A stretch of DNA of 64,000 bases from Microterricola gilva. Its GTDB lineage: Bacteria; Actinomycetota; Actinomycetes; Actinomycetales; Microbacteriaceae. The notes under the pieces were generated by a model that did not search any database, was not told where the DNA came from, and was given only the letters and a program-made list of their open reading frames with translations. The position numbers were made by a program, and so were the translations under genes. Shown one piece after another: positions 19,468 through 27,501 of this stretch. Positions within the stretch are counted from its first letter, which is position 1. Every line of letters begins with the position of its first letter. Where the stretch lies: positions 682,001-746,000 of the forward strand of contig NZ_SHLC01000001.1 in the NCBI RefSeq assembly GCF_004217495.1, in the 5' to 3' direction.

Positions 19468-20331
19468 ATGCGCGGAATCATTCTGGCCGGAGGTTCGGGA
19501 ACCCGACTCTGGCCGATCACCAAGGGCATTTCGAAGCAGCTCATGCCCATCTACGACAAGCCGATGATCTACTACCCCTTGTCAACGCTCATGATGGCGG
19601 GCATCAAGGAGATCCTCATCATCACGACGCCCGAGTACAACGAGCAGTTCCGTGCCCTTCTCGGAGACGGTGCTGACCTCGGGATCCGGCTCGAGTACGC
19701 CGTGCAGCCATCGCCGGACGGCCTGGCCCAGGCGTTCATCATCGGCGAGGAGTTCATCGGCGACGAGAGTGTCGCGCTGGTTCTCGGCGACAACATCTTC
19801 CACGGGGCCGGCCTCGGTTCCTCGCTGCGCGGGAACACCGAGATCGAGGGTGCGCGAATTTTCGCGTACCACGTGAGCAACCCGACGTCGTACGGCGTCG
19901 TTGAGTTCGACGAGAGCATGACGGCGCTGTCGATCGAGGAGAAGCCGACGAAGCCGAAGAGCAACTACGCGGTTCCCGGCTTGTACTTCTACGACAACTC
20001 GGTCGTCGACGTTGCCAAGACGATCGAGCCGAGCGCTCGCGGTGAGCTTGAGATCTCGACCGTGAACGAGCGCTATCTCGAGGCGGGCAAGCTGCAGGTC
20101 CAGGTTCTCGACCGCGGCACCGCGTGGCTTGATACCGGCACATTCGAGTCGATGATGCAGGCGTCAGAGTACGTGCGAGTGATCGAGGATCGCCAGGGCT
20201 TCAAGGTCGGATGCATCGAAGAGATCGCATGGCGTGCCGGGTGGATCGATGATGCCCAGCTGGCAGTCCTCGCCGCGCCGCTTGTGAAAAGCGGATACGG
20301 CTCGTACCTGCAGACTTTGCTGGCCTCGTAG
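19468..20331 (+). CDS. rmlA: Glucose-1-phosphate thymidylyltransferase
   Basis: 287 residues. Joins dTTP and glucose-1-phosphate to dTDP-glucose, the entry step of rhamnose synthesis. The N-terminus [20 protein letters not shown] is the nucleotidyltransferase signature; [10 protein letters not shown] holds the metal-binding Asp, and [13 protein letters not shown] follows near residue 220. AAAGGG precedes the ATG. It is co-transcribed with rmlC and continues into a small coiled-coil gene and a glycosyltransferase. Confidence 0.96.
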   Translation: MRGIILAGGSGTRLWPITKGISKQLMPIYDKPMIYYPLSTLMMAGIKEILIITTPEYNEQFRALLGDGADLGIRLEYAVQPSPDGLAQAFIIGEEFIGDESVALVLGDNIFHGAGLGSSLRGNTEIEGARIFAYHVSNPTSYGVVEFDESMTALSIEEKPTKPKSNYAVPGLYFYDNSVVDVAKTIEPSARGELEISTVNERYLEAGKLQVQVLDRGTAWLDTGTFESMMQASEYVRVIEDRQGFKVGCIEEIAWRAGWIDDAQLAVLAAPLVKSGYGSYLQTLLAS

Positions 20332-20339
20332 GAAGCGAC

Positions 20340-20612
20340 ATGTCAGAGATGCCCGTCGACTCTCCGCACGGCTCTGGCGGGACTGAGACCGTGAGCACGG
20401 AATCCGACACAATGCTGCGACGTTTCACCTCCCAGCTGGCGACGGAGCGGGCGGCAGCGCTCCGCGAACTGGGCGAGGCCTCCACCCTCAACGAGGAGTT
20501 GCGGGCGGAGAATGAACGACTCCGGACCCAGCTCGAGCACATCTCAAACAGGCGCGTCGTGCGCCTGACTGATCGGCTGGCCAGGGGTCTGCGTCGGACC
20601 GGCCGTGGTTGA
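20340..20612 (+). CDS. Small coiled-coil protein with basic C-terminal tail
   Basis: 90 residues; I recognise no named family. After a Ser/Thr-rich start, residues 25-70 form a predicted coiled coil (LATERAAALRELGEAST, then LNEELRAENERLRTQL), and the end is a basic amphipathic helix (RRVVRLTDRLARGLRRTGR). A similar coil-plus-tail ends the glycosyltransferase at 26304-27428 (NRRLVKTADRISNHLRRKP) and makes up the small protein at 30391-30654. A GGAAG ribosome site lies five bases before the ATG, overlapping the rmlA stop region, so it is translationally coupled. Its stop overlaps the next gene by eight bases. It could scaffold the polymer-building transferases at the membrane; that is inference. 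Confidence 0.75.
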   Translation: MSEMPVDSPHGSGGTETVSTESDTMLRRFTSQLATERAAALRELGEASTLNEELRAENERLRTQLEHISNRRVVRLTDRLARGLRRTGRG

Positions 20613-21732
20613 TCGCGGGGCAGAGGGAGTCGGTCGGGCACATGGGATCACGGTCGGTGCCTTCCCGCACTATCCGAACAATCCCTGGCAGAGTTTGCTC
20701 TACCGGGAGGTGGAGGCACAGGGGGCGACGATAGTCACCATCCCCCGACTCGAAGACCTGCTGCGGCTCGGTGAGACGTCGCCAGACTGGAGCGGATTCG
20801 TGCTCCATGTGAACTGGACGGGCGCTGTCACGCAGATCGGTGACGACGTTCTGGAGTCGATGAGGCGCGTATCGGCATTCCTCGGGGTGGCCGACCAAAT
20901 ACTGGCGGGCGGTGGTCACCTCGTTTGGACGATCCACAACGTGCTTCCGCATGAGATCAGGTATCTGCTCCCCGAGATTCACCTGTTGAGTGAGCTCGCG
21001 CGCCGCGCATCGCGGATCGTGATCATGAACCCAGCGACTGTGGCCGAGATATCGGCAGTCGTCGACATCGACCCTGCCACGGTCGTACTCATCGACCACC
21101 CCAGCTACCTCGGCCACTATCCGAACGAACAGAACCGGACTGGTGCTCGCGCACGTTTCGGTTTTGACGAGGACGACATCGTTGTGCTCTCGCTTGGAGC
21201 TATCCGGCCATACAAGAACATCGAGCGGTTGGCTGCCGCCGTTGGCCGTGCACAGCGCGACGAGCCCCGTCTGCGGCTACTCGTAGGCGGCGAGCTCGGC
21301 CCGGGCGCCGACCGGAGCGCACTTGAGGCAGCCCTCGACGCAGTGGGAGCCCGGTACAGCCTGGACTACGTGAGTGACGCGGAGATACAGCACTGGATGA
21401 ATGCAGCTGACTTCGCGGTCTTTCCCTATACGCATCTGCTGAACACGGGTGCGCTGATGTTGGCTGCGACGTTCGGGATCCCTGCTGTGGTCACGAGTGT
21501 CCCGGCCACCGAGGGTTTGTGCATGGAGGACTGGGTGGTCCCAATCCCGCAGGGGCTGGGACGGGATGATATTGCGGAAGCGATGCTGACGGCTGTGCGC
21601 GACTTTGGCGATCGCGGGCACATCCGCGCGGCCGCGATTCGTTTCGCGGAGGCCCACCACCCAGACGTCATATCGGACGCTTTCGCGACGCTCATCTGTC
21701 AGATCGTCGTGGGAGGACAGTCGGGGCGCTAG
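20605..21732 (+). CDS. Glycosyltransferase family 4
   Basis: 375 residues, GT-B fold. The start region has GITVGAFPHYPNNPWQSLLYRE, later LVWTIHNVLPHE, VLSLGAIRPYKNIERL, which is the usual hinge into the donor-binding domain, and YTHLLNTGALMLAATFGIPAV instead of the canonical EX7E stretch. Substrate unknown; position in the rmlC-rmlA operon suggests rhamnose. It starts at a GTG inside the end of the small coiled-coil gene. Its stop is 14 bp from the stop of the convergent GT4 at 21747. Confidence 0.85.
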   Translation: MVDRGAEGVGRAHGITVGAFPHYPNNPWQSLLYREVEAQGATIVTIPRLEDLLRLGETSPDWSGFVLHVNWTGAVTQIGDDVLESMRRVSAFLGVADQILAGGGHLVWTIHNVLPHEIRYLLPEIHLLSELARRASRIVIMNPATVAEISAVVDIDPATVVLIDHPSYLGHYPNEQNRTGARARFGFDEDDIVVLSLGAIRPYKNIERLAAAVGRAQRDEPRLRLLVGGELGPGADRSALEAALDAVGARYSLDYVSDAEIQHWMNAADFAVFPYTHLLNTGALMLAATFGIPAVVTSVPATEGLCMEDWVVPIPQGLGRDDIAEAMLTAVRDFGDRGHIRAAAIRFAEAHHPDVISDAFATLICQIVVGGQSGR

Positions 21733-21746
21733 CCTGCTGACTCCCG

Positions 21747-23156
21747 CTATCGTCGTCTCAGCGCCGATCCGAGTGCCCGCATCCAGGCGGTGGAGCGCCA
21801 GGAAGAGCTGGCTTCCATGCCAATGATCCTCTTGTTGAGGTCGGCAACGATCTGGTTGCGCTGAGAGATCACGCCCCGCTCCCGATCGGCGGCCTTGCGC
21901 GGGTTCTCGCAGAAGGCGATGAGCGCAGCAAGGGTCTGTGTCCATGTCATCGTTCTGGCCAGCTCGCCCACCCGCTGGGACCTCAGCTTCTGTGTGGCGG
22001 GGTCGTCGGTGAAGAGGAGCCGCTCAAAGGCTTCGACCAATGCGTCGACGTCCTCGGCCGGAACCGCGACGCCCAGATCGTGCTCGCGGATGAGTGCAGC
22101 GAAGTTGTCGCCGTCCGTGCTGACGATCGGGAGCGAGGCCCACAGGTAGTCGAGAATCCGGGTTCGAAAGCTGAACTCCGTCTCGATGTGGGGAAAGTGC
22201 GTGCTGACGCCAACGTCGGCGTCCAGCAAGAAATCGGCGCGGGATTCGTATGGCACCCAGGTCTCGTTGAAGAACACGAACCTGTTCGTCAGGCCCAGCT
22301 CGTCGGATAGTTCCCTCGCGCGGCGTTCCATCTCCATCTGTGGGACGTCGGGATTGGGGTGCTTGACGCCGAGGAAAAACAGACGGACGTTGTCGTAGCG
22401 TTCGGAAAGCACCGACACGGCGCGGATCAGCGTGATCGGGTCGAACCAGTTGTAGATTCCGCCGCCCCAGATGATGACCTTGTCCTCGGCATCGATGCCT
22501 GCAACACGCCCGCGGATCCCATGCTCCGTCTGGACGGGCAAAGCATCGGCGACGCCGAAGGGCGCGACGTCAAGCAGCGACCGCAGGCTGGGGTCATCGT
22601 CGTAGGTCGCCGGATTGATTCGGGCAAGTGCCGCAAGCTGTCCGAGCCAGAAGTCTCGCTGCTTCTCTGACGCGCAGAGCATGAAGTCTGCCCGCTCCAT
22701 CTGATCGTTCATGACTTCGACGCTGTCGATGGCAACGGCATATCGATCGGCTTCAGGCAGATCCTTGCCCTGTTCAAGCTGTTCCAGGTGCAGCGGATCG
22801 TAGATATCGGCGATGAGGATCACATCGAGGGCTTTGAGCCAGGGCTGGCTCCGCAAGATGTGACCCTGGGTGATCACGATCGAGGCCCAGGCGGCGTGAT
22901 CCTTGAGCTCGGCACGGCTGGCGAAGTGCACGCCGAACGCCGGGTGCGTTGTTGTCGCCCCGATCGTGGAGACCAGCCGGACGTTGCCGACAGGAGATAG
23001 AGCCTTGGCGATCTCCCATGCGCGAATGGCCGGGCCGGCCATGCGTTCACCCAGCGTGTCGGGCGTGACGATCAGGATGTTGTGCGGGGAGGAGCTCTCT
23101 CGGACTGACACGCCTGTTACCTCATTCTCGTCTGCCGTCACCGGGTTACCCACCAT
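21747..23156 (-). CDS. Glycosyltransferase family 4 with coiled-coil tail
   Basis: 469 residues. The GT4 domain covers about residues 25-410: ILIVTPDTLGERMAGPAIRAWEIA, IADIYDPLHLEQLEQGK, the donor-domain start VIIWGGGIYNWFDP, and FSFRTRILDYLWASLPIV. The end is a short coil followed by SSSWRSTAWMRALGSALRRR. The GT4 domain is closely similar to the second half of the fused protein at 32876-35365. Start: the ATG at 23156 lies 19 bases inside the preceding GT2 gene, so the two are coupled. A longer open frame upstream is only a shadow of the GT2. Confidence 0.88.
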   Translation of the reverse strand: MVGNPVTADENEVTGVSVRESSSPHNILIVTPDTLGERMAGPAIRAWEIAKALSPVGNVRLVSTIGATTTHPAFGVHFASRAELKDHAAWASIVITQGHILRSQPWLKALDVILIADIYDPLHLEQLEQGKDLPEADRYAVAIDSVEVMNDQMERADFMLCASEKQRDFWLGQLAALARINPATYDDDPSLRSLLDVAPFGVADALPVQTEHGIRGRVAGIDAEDKVIIWGGGIYNWFDPITLIRAVSVLSERYDNVRLFFLGVKHPNPDVPQMEMERRARELSDELGLTNRFVFFNETWVPYESRADFLLDADVGVSTHFPHIETEFSFRTRILDYLWASLPIVSTDGDNFAALIREHDLGVAVPAEDVDALVEAFERLLFTDDPATQKLRSQRVGELARTMTWTQTLAALIAFCENPRKAADRERGVISQRNQIVADLNKRIIGMEASSSWRSTAWMRALGSALRRR

Positions 23157-23986
23157 CGTCGCGCATTCAAGCCCATACGAAGGGCCCAGCGGAGTGGGGC
23201 GAGGTACCACGCCGAGTACTTCCGGGAGAGGTAGAGGTATGCGCTGTCGTGGTGAGCGCGCTCCATGCGCGAAGCGCTCTTCACCGTCGAGTGCGCACCG
23301 GTGTGAACCACGACCGCCTCGGGAACGTAGACGTTCTTCCAGCCGGCCTTGCCGAGCCGGGTGCCGAGGTCGACATCCTCGAAGTACATGAAGAAGCTCG
23401 GGTCGAAGCCGTTGATGGCGTCGTATGCCTCCCTGCGGACAAGAAGGCACGCACCTGAGAGCCAGCCGGCCTCCCGTTGGCCCGTTGCGTGCTCCGCATC
23501 AGCGCGGTAGCGCTTGGTCCAGGGGTTCTGAGGCCACAGCCGGGCGAAGAGTGCATGACCGATGCCGTTGCGAAGTGATGGCACGTTTCTGGCGGACGGG
23601 TAGACGGTTCCGTCCTCGTCAAGAATTGTGGGTCCGACCGCGCCGGCGTCGGCGAGCCGGTCGGCGGCGTCGGCGAGCACATCGATGGCGCCAGCGCGGA
23701 ATGTCACGTCGGGGTTCGTGATGAGGATGTACTCGGAATCGCTGTGCGCAGCCAGCACTCCAGCGGTGATTCCACCTCCGTAGCCCAGGTTTTCTGGCAG
23801 CGAGAGGAACCGCGCGTTGAACTGGTCTGCGGCTTCCCGCTCGGAGCTGAGATGTGGCGATGCGTTATCCACCACCACCACGTCGAGTTCACGCTGCGAG
23901 CTCGCAGAGTGAAGCGATTCGAGGAAGGTCCTCAATGTGTCACCGGAGTTGTAGGTGACCGTGACGACGAGTACGGAACGGGACAT
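23138..23986 (-). CDS. Glycosyltransferase family 2 (WbbL-type rhamnosyltransferase-like)
   Basis: 282 residues, GT-A fold. VTVTYNSGDTL and VVVDNASPHLS mark the nucleotide-binding start, ENLGYGGGITAGV and ITNPDVTF give the Asp-containing donor motif, and FMYFEDVDLGTRLGKAGW is the hallmark of the WbbL/rhamnosyltransferase branch. The C-terminus is basic and may touch the membrane. GAAAGG precedes the tandem ATGs at 23989 and 23986. It overlaps the GT4 gene that follows by 19 bases. The two together repeat, as separate genes, the domain order of the fusion at 32876-35365. Confidence 0.88.
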   Translation of the reverse strand: MSRSVLVVTVTYNSGDTLRTFLESLHSASSQRELDVVVVDNASPHLSSEREAADQFNARFLSLPENLGYGGGITAGVLAAHSDSEYILITNPDVTFRAGAIDVLADAADRLADAGAVGPTILDEDGTVYPSARNVPSLRNGIGHALFARLWPQNPWTKRYRADAEHATGQREAGWLSGACLLVRREAYDAINGFDPSFFMYFEDVDLGTRLGKAGWKNVYVPEAVVVHTGAHSTVKSASRMERAHHDSAYLYLSRKYSAWYLAPLRWALRMGLNARRWWVTR

Positions 23987-24034
23987 CATGCCTTTCACAG
24001 CTAGCGGGCCGCACGGGGCAGCGCGGCTCCAGCT

Positions 24035-25279
24035 CTACGCGATGGAGCCCAGATCGCTGAACTCCGGAGTTGCGTAGGTTGTGCCAACCGCCAGCGGATT
24101 GTACGCGACGTTGAACGAACAAGCCTGGGGCAGATCTGCAACGTGACGGTTCGCAGGGTCGAGAACGGACACATTCACGAAGTACTTTCCGGCGCCGAAG
24201 CGTGTGTCCTTGATGCGGAATTGCATGGTGCGGGGGCCCCTGGTAGATCTCAGCGGAATACCCAGAAGACGAGTCGAGGTTCCGTACACCGGTTGGCCGA
24301 GAGTGCTGTCGATCTGGATGGCGCACGTCCAGTCATCGGCCTCGACGAGATGTTCCAACTCAATGTCGATGATGAGGTCATCGCCCGTGTGGAGCAGCTC
24401 AGAATTGTCCGCGGTGTCCGCGTGAGCGCTCGCCCCGATGATGTTGACCTCTCGCTGCACCGGTGCGGCGGCTGCAACGTTGTCCGCGACGCGACGGTCT
24501 TCGAGGATGTCGCGGAACTGCGATACTGCGTCACGGGGCTCGCCGTCGAAGACCACCTCGCCCTTGTTCAGGAGAATCGCCCGGTCGCACATCTCAACGA
24601 CCTGGCCGAGCGAGTGCGTGACCAGGACGATTGTTCGTCCCTCCTGTTGGAAGGATCGGATCTTGTCGAGGCACTTGCGCTGGAAGGCTTCGTCACCGAC
24701 CGCCAGCACCTCGTCGACGAGGAGGAGGTCAGGGTCGGTGTGCACGGCAACCGCGAAGGCGAGGCGCACGTACATGCCCGAGGAGTAGAACTTGACCTGG
24801 GTGTCGATGAAGTCGCCGATGCCGGAGAAGGCCAGAATGTCGTCGAACCGTGCCTCGGTCTCCGCGCGGCTCAGGCCCATGATAGACGCGTTCAGGAACA
24901 CGTTCTCACGACCGGTCAGGTCGGGGTGGAACCCGGCGCCGAGCTCGAGGAGGGCAGCGATGCGGCCGCGCCGCTTCACACTGCCCGATGTCGGGTCGAT
25001 GATGCCGCCGATGACTTTGAGCAGTGTGCTCTTGCCCGAGCCGTTGTGCCCGATCAGAGCGACCGTGTGGCCGGCCTGGATGGTGGTGCTCACGTCCCTG
25101 AGCGCCCAGAACTCCTCGCTGTGGCGACGGCCTGCGCGCCCGAAGGTGATCAGGCGTTCCTTGAGCGAGTTGTCTTTTCGCAGCATGAACCGCTTGGAGA
25201 CTTTGTCGATCAGAACGATATCGGGGGATGAGCTCATTGGAGGGTCGCTGCCGTTCGTCTTCTTCGTGGTGATTGTCAT
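24035..25279 (-). CDS. wzt: Polysaccharide ABC transporter ATPase with C-terminal sugar-binding domain
   Basis: 414 residues. The ATPase domain (about 20-270) has Walker A GHNGSGKST, signature YSSGMYVRLAF and Walker B LLLVDEVLAVGDE, all of the O-antigen/teichoic acid exporter type. Residues 285-414 form a Wzt-C-type beta-sandwich (from REVNIIGA), which in the known O9a system binds the finished non-reducing end before export. Presence of this domain suggests that chain completion is read during export. It follows wzm after 27 bases. The start is uncertain between 25279 and an ATG at 25237; neither has a clear ribosome site. Confidence 0.93.
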   Translation of the reverse strand: MTITTKKTNGSDPPMSSSPDIVLIDKVSKRFMLRKDNSLKERLITFGRAGRRHSEEFWALRDVSTTIQAGHTVALIGHNGSGKSTLLKVIGGIIDPTSGSVKRRGRIAALLELGAGFHPDLTGRENVFLNASIMGLSRAETEARFDDILAFSGIGDFIDTQVKFYSSGMYVRLAFAVAVHTDPDLLLVDEVLAVGDEAFQRKCLDKIRSFQQEGRTIVLVTHSLGQVVEMCDRAILLNKGEVVFDGEPRDAVSQFRDILEDRRVADNVAAAAPVQREVNIIGASAHADTADNSELLHTGDDLIIDIELEHLVEADDWTCAIQIDSTLGQPVYGTSTRLLGIPLRSTRGPRTMQFRIKDTRFGAGKYFVNVSVLDPANRHVADLPQACSFNVAYNPLAVGTTYATPEFSDLGSIA

Positions 25280-25306
25280 CGATGCTCGTGTCAGAACGTC
25301 ATCGCA

Positions 25307-26209
25307 TCAGAGGGCTTGGGCAAAGTTGCCCTGGAGCTTGGCGAAAACGCGGTGGAACACGGCGAGGAGCACCGCGCCGACGACGAACGCAATCCCGAGC
25401 CTGAGCATGAGGTCCGGCGGGTACTCGGCCACGCCGTCTCCAGCAGTCCAGAGAGCGCGCTGGAAACCGAGCACTGCGAGCGTGATCGGGTTGTTCGTGT
25501 AGATGGCCAGAGCTGTCCCGTCGCCGAGGATGTCCTTGACCATCCCCCAGGAGTAGACGATGGGGGAAGCCCACATCAGAAGCATCAGGAGGACTTCGAC
25601 GAGGTACTGCACATCGCGCAGATAGACGTTGACGGCGGCGAGCAGAAGGCCGAAGGCCATTCCGTAGACGACCAGCACCAGGATTGCGGGAATGAGGTAG
25701 ATGAGTCCCGGGCCGAGCGGGAACGCGTTGAGCGCGAGCGTCGCCAAGAGCAGGATGCCCATTTGGATGGCGAAGTTGAACAGCGCCGACCCTGCACTGG
25801 CGAGGGGGAACACTTCGCGGGGAAGGTAGATCTTCTTGATCAGCCCGCTGTTGCCGACGATCGACGCCGTTCCGCCGCCGATCATCTCGCTGATCAGTCC
25901 GAACGCGGTCAATCCGGTGAAGACGAAGATGGCGAAATCGGGAATTCCTCTCTCGGCCGAGAGGAACTTACCGATCACCACGTAGTAGATGAGCAGCTGG
26001 GTGAGTGGCCGGATGAGGGACCAGACGAAGCCGAGCGTGCTGTCCTTGTAGCGGGACTTGAGATCGCGGCGAACCAGCAGCCCGAGCATCTCGCGGTGCT
26101 GGATGATCTCCCTCACCGCTTTGAAGAATCCGCGGCCCGATGCTGATCCCGATCCCACCGTCACCAGCTTCTCTTGTGAGAGTGCGGCGAATCGGTCTTG
26201 GGCAGTCAT
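25307..26209 (-). CDS. wzm: Polysaccharide ABC transporter permease
   Basis: 300 residues of the ABC-2 membrane type with six transmembrane helices. The cytoplasmic start ends in LLVRRDLKSRYKDSTLGFVWSLIRPL, a segment typical of Wzm/TagG permeases; the middle contains IKKIYLPREVFPLAS and the end LMLLMWASPIVYSWGMV. With Wzt it would move the lipid-linked polymer across the membrane. The ATG at 26209 has CGGAG eleven bases upstream and a TATACT box 36 bases upstream. It is the first gene of the group reading leftward to 21747. Confidence 0.93.
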   Translation of the reverse strand: MTAQDRFAALSQEKLVTVGSGSASGRGFFKAVREIIQHREMLGLLVRRDLKSRYKDSTLGFVWSLIRPLTQLLIYYVVIGKFLSAERGIPDFAIFVFTGLTAFGLISEMIGGGTASIVGNSGLIKKIYLPREVFPLASAGSALFNFAIQMGILLLATLALNAFPLGPGLIYLIPAILVLVVYGMAFGLLLAAVNVYLRDVQYLVEVLLMLLMWASPIVYSWGMVKDILGDGTALAIYTNNPITLAVLGFQRALWTAGDGVAEYPPDLMLRLGIAFVVGAVLLAVFHRVFAKLQGNFAQAL

Positions 26210-26244
26210 AAAATTCAATCTCCGAGGGGGAACTGGACTTGGCA

Positions 26245-26250
26245 AGTATA
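26245..26250 (-). promoter_or_regulatory. -10 box in front of wzm
   Basis: TATACT on the minus strand, about 36 bases upstream of the wzm ATG. No good -35 is seen. It would give a short leader containing the CGGAG ribosome site. Confidence 0.45.
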
Positions 26251-26303
26251 GTCACCGGGGTCTGCGCGAAGCCTGCACGGGCGCCGATCGGCCCCGCGGA
26301 GCA

Positions 26304-27428
26304 TCAGGGCTTGCGCCGGAGGTGATTGGATATCCGGTCGGCAGTTTTGACCAGCCGGCGGTTCTTCAGCGCCGTGACAGCGGATTCCAGTTCCGTCGTG
26401 TGGGAGCGTGCGTCTGCCAGCGTCGCGCCGAGTTCGGCCTGGGCCTTCTCGAGTTCGTCGCGCGCTTCAGCGGCTTGGACGAGTTCGGCCTCCAACTGCT
26501 TGACACGGAACTCGAGACCCCCAATGACGGATCCGATGGCACGGTCGTGCGCGGCAGCGGTCGGGTCGACGGGGACATCGGCAATGGGTGAGGGCAGGGA
26601 CGTCGCCAGACGGTCTTCCCGCACGAGCGAGCCGGAGGCGAGACCAGCGACGATGTCTTCAGCGGTCGGATGGCGAACCAGATAGGAGGGGAACAGTGTG
26701 TTCTCCTGCAACCGCCGGAAATCGCGCATGCCGTGGTGGTTTGGACTTGGTTTCAGCCCGTCAGAGGCGAGGTAGGCACGGCCGGCGTTCTCGACCTTGC
26801 GGCTGTACTGTGCCCACGATCGCCACGGGAGGTGCAGTACCTCAATGGCATACTCGCTCGGCGGTGCACCAAGGCTTTCCAGGCTCACGAAGTGGTTGCC
26901 TTGGATCACGTCGATCTCTGGATCGCCGATGTGCACGGCGTCATGGGTCGCATGCGCGTGCAAGCCGACCTGGTTCAATTCGGCCGTCGTGCGCACATCA
27001 CGGTAAACGAGGCGCTGCAGCCCGCTGCCGCGGAGCGCCGGCTCGCCGATCAGGTCGGTCACGTTCACCGTGAACGACTGGATGCCCTTGTCGATGTGCT
27101 CGAATGCATCACGCAACGTCAATTCCGGATTCACCGGGCCCCAGAACTCGTCGGCATCCGCGTTCAATACCCAGTCCGCGCCATAGACGCTGGCTGCGTC
27201 GCGTGCCATCTGAGTGACGACGACGCTCTGTTGTTTGCGGTGGACCGGATCGTGGCGGAGCTCGATGATGCCCCGCGCCGCGTACTCCTCGAGAATCTGG
27301 GTGGTGCCGTCCACGGAGCCGTTGTCGGTGACGATGAAGACATCGATTCCCTGGCGGATGTGGTGGTCGAGCATGGGAGCGATGATGTCCGCCTCGTCGC
27401 GGACCATCACTGTCATGGCAAGTTTCAT
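26304..27428 (-). CDS. Glycosyltransferase family 2 with coiled-coil tail
   Basis: 374 residues. The catalytic part begins MKLAMTVMVRDEADIIAPML and continues with VTDNGSVDGT and LNADADEFW, the pattern of the GT2_4/GT92-like group. The Asp triad in ADADEF is the metal/donor site. After about residue 300 the protein becomes a heptad-rich coil and ends in NRRLVKTADRISNHLRRKP, a basic helix shared in style with the small proteins at 20340 and 30391. The ATG at 27428 is where similarity to the family starts; the open frame extends upstream without support. It follows the WbsX gene on the same strand by 73 bp. Confidence 0.85.
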   Translation of the reverse strand: MKLAMTVMVRDEADIIAPMLDHHIRQGIDVFIVTDNGSVDGTTQILEEYAARGIIELRHDPVHRKQQSVVVTQMARDAASVYGADWVLNADADEFWGPVNPELTLRDAFEHIDKGIQSFTVNVTDLIGEPALRGSGLQRLVYRDVRTTAELNQVGLHAHATHDAVHIGDPEIDVIQGNHFVSLESLGAPPSEYAIEVLHLPWRSWAQYSRKVENAGRAYLASDGLKPSPNHHGMRDFRRLQENTLFPSYLVRHPTAEDIVAGLASGSLVREDRLATSLPSPIADVPVDPTAAAHDRAIGSVIGGLEFRVKQLEAELVQAAEARDELEKAQAELGATLADARSHTTELESAVTALKNRRLVKTADRISNHLRRKP

Positions 27429-27501
27429 ATCGGGTCGCTGATGCCTTTCACTGGCGTCTGGATGAATGGCCAACCTTAGCGCGGTGGCGGCACGCCATGG
27501 G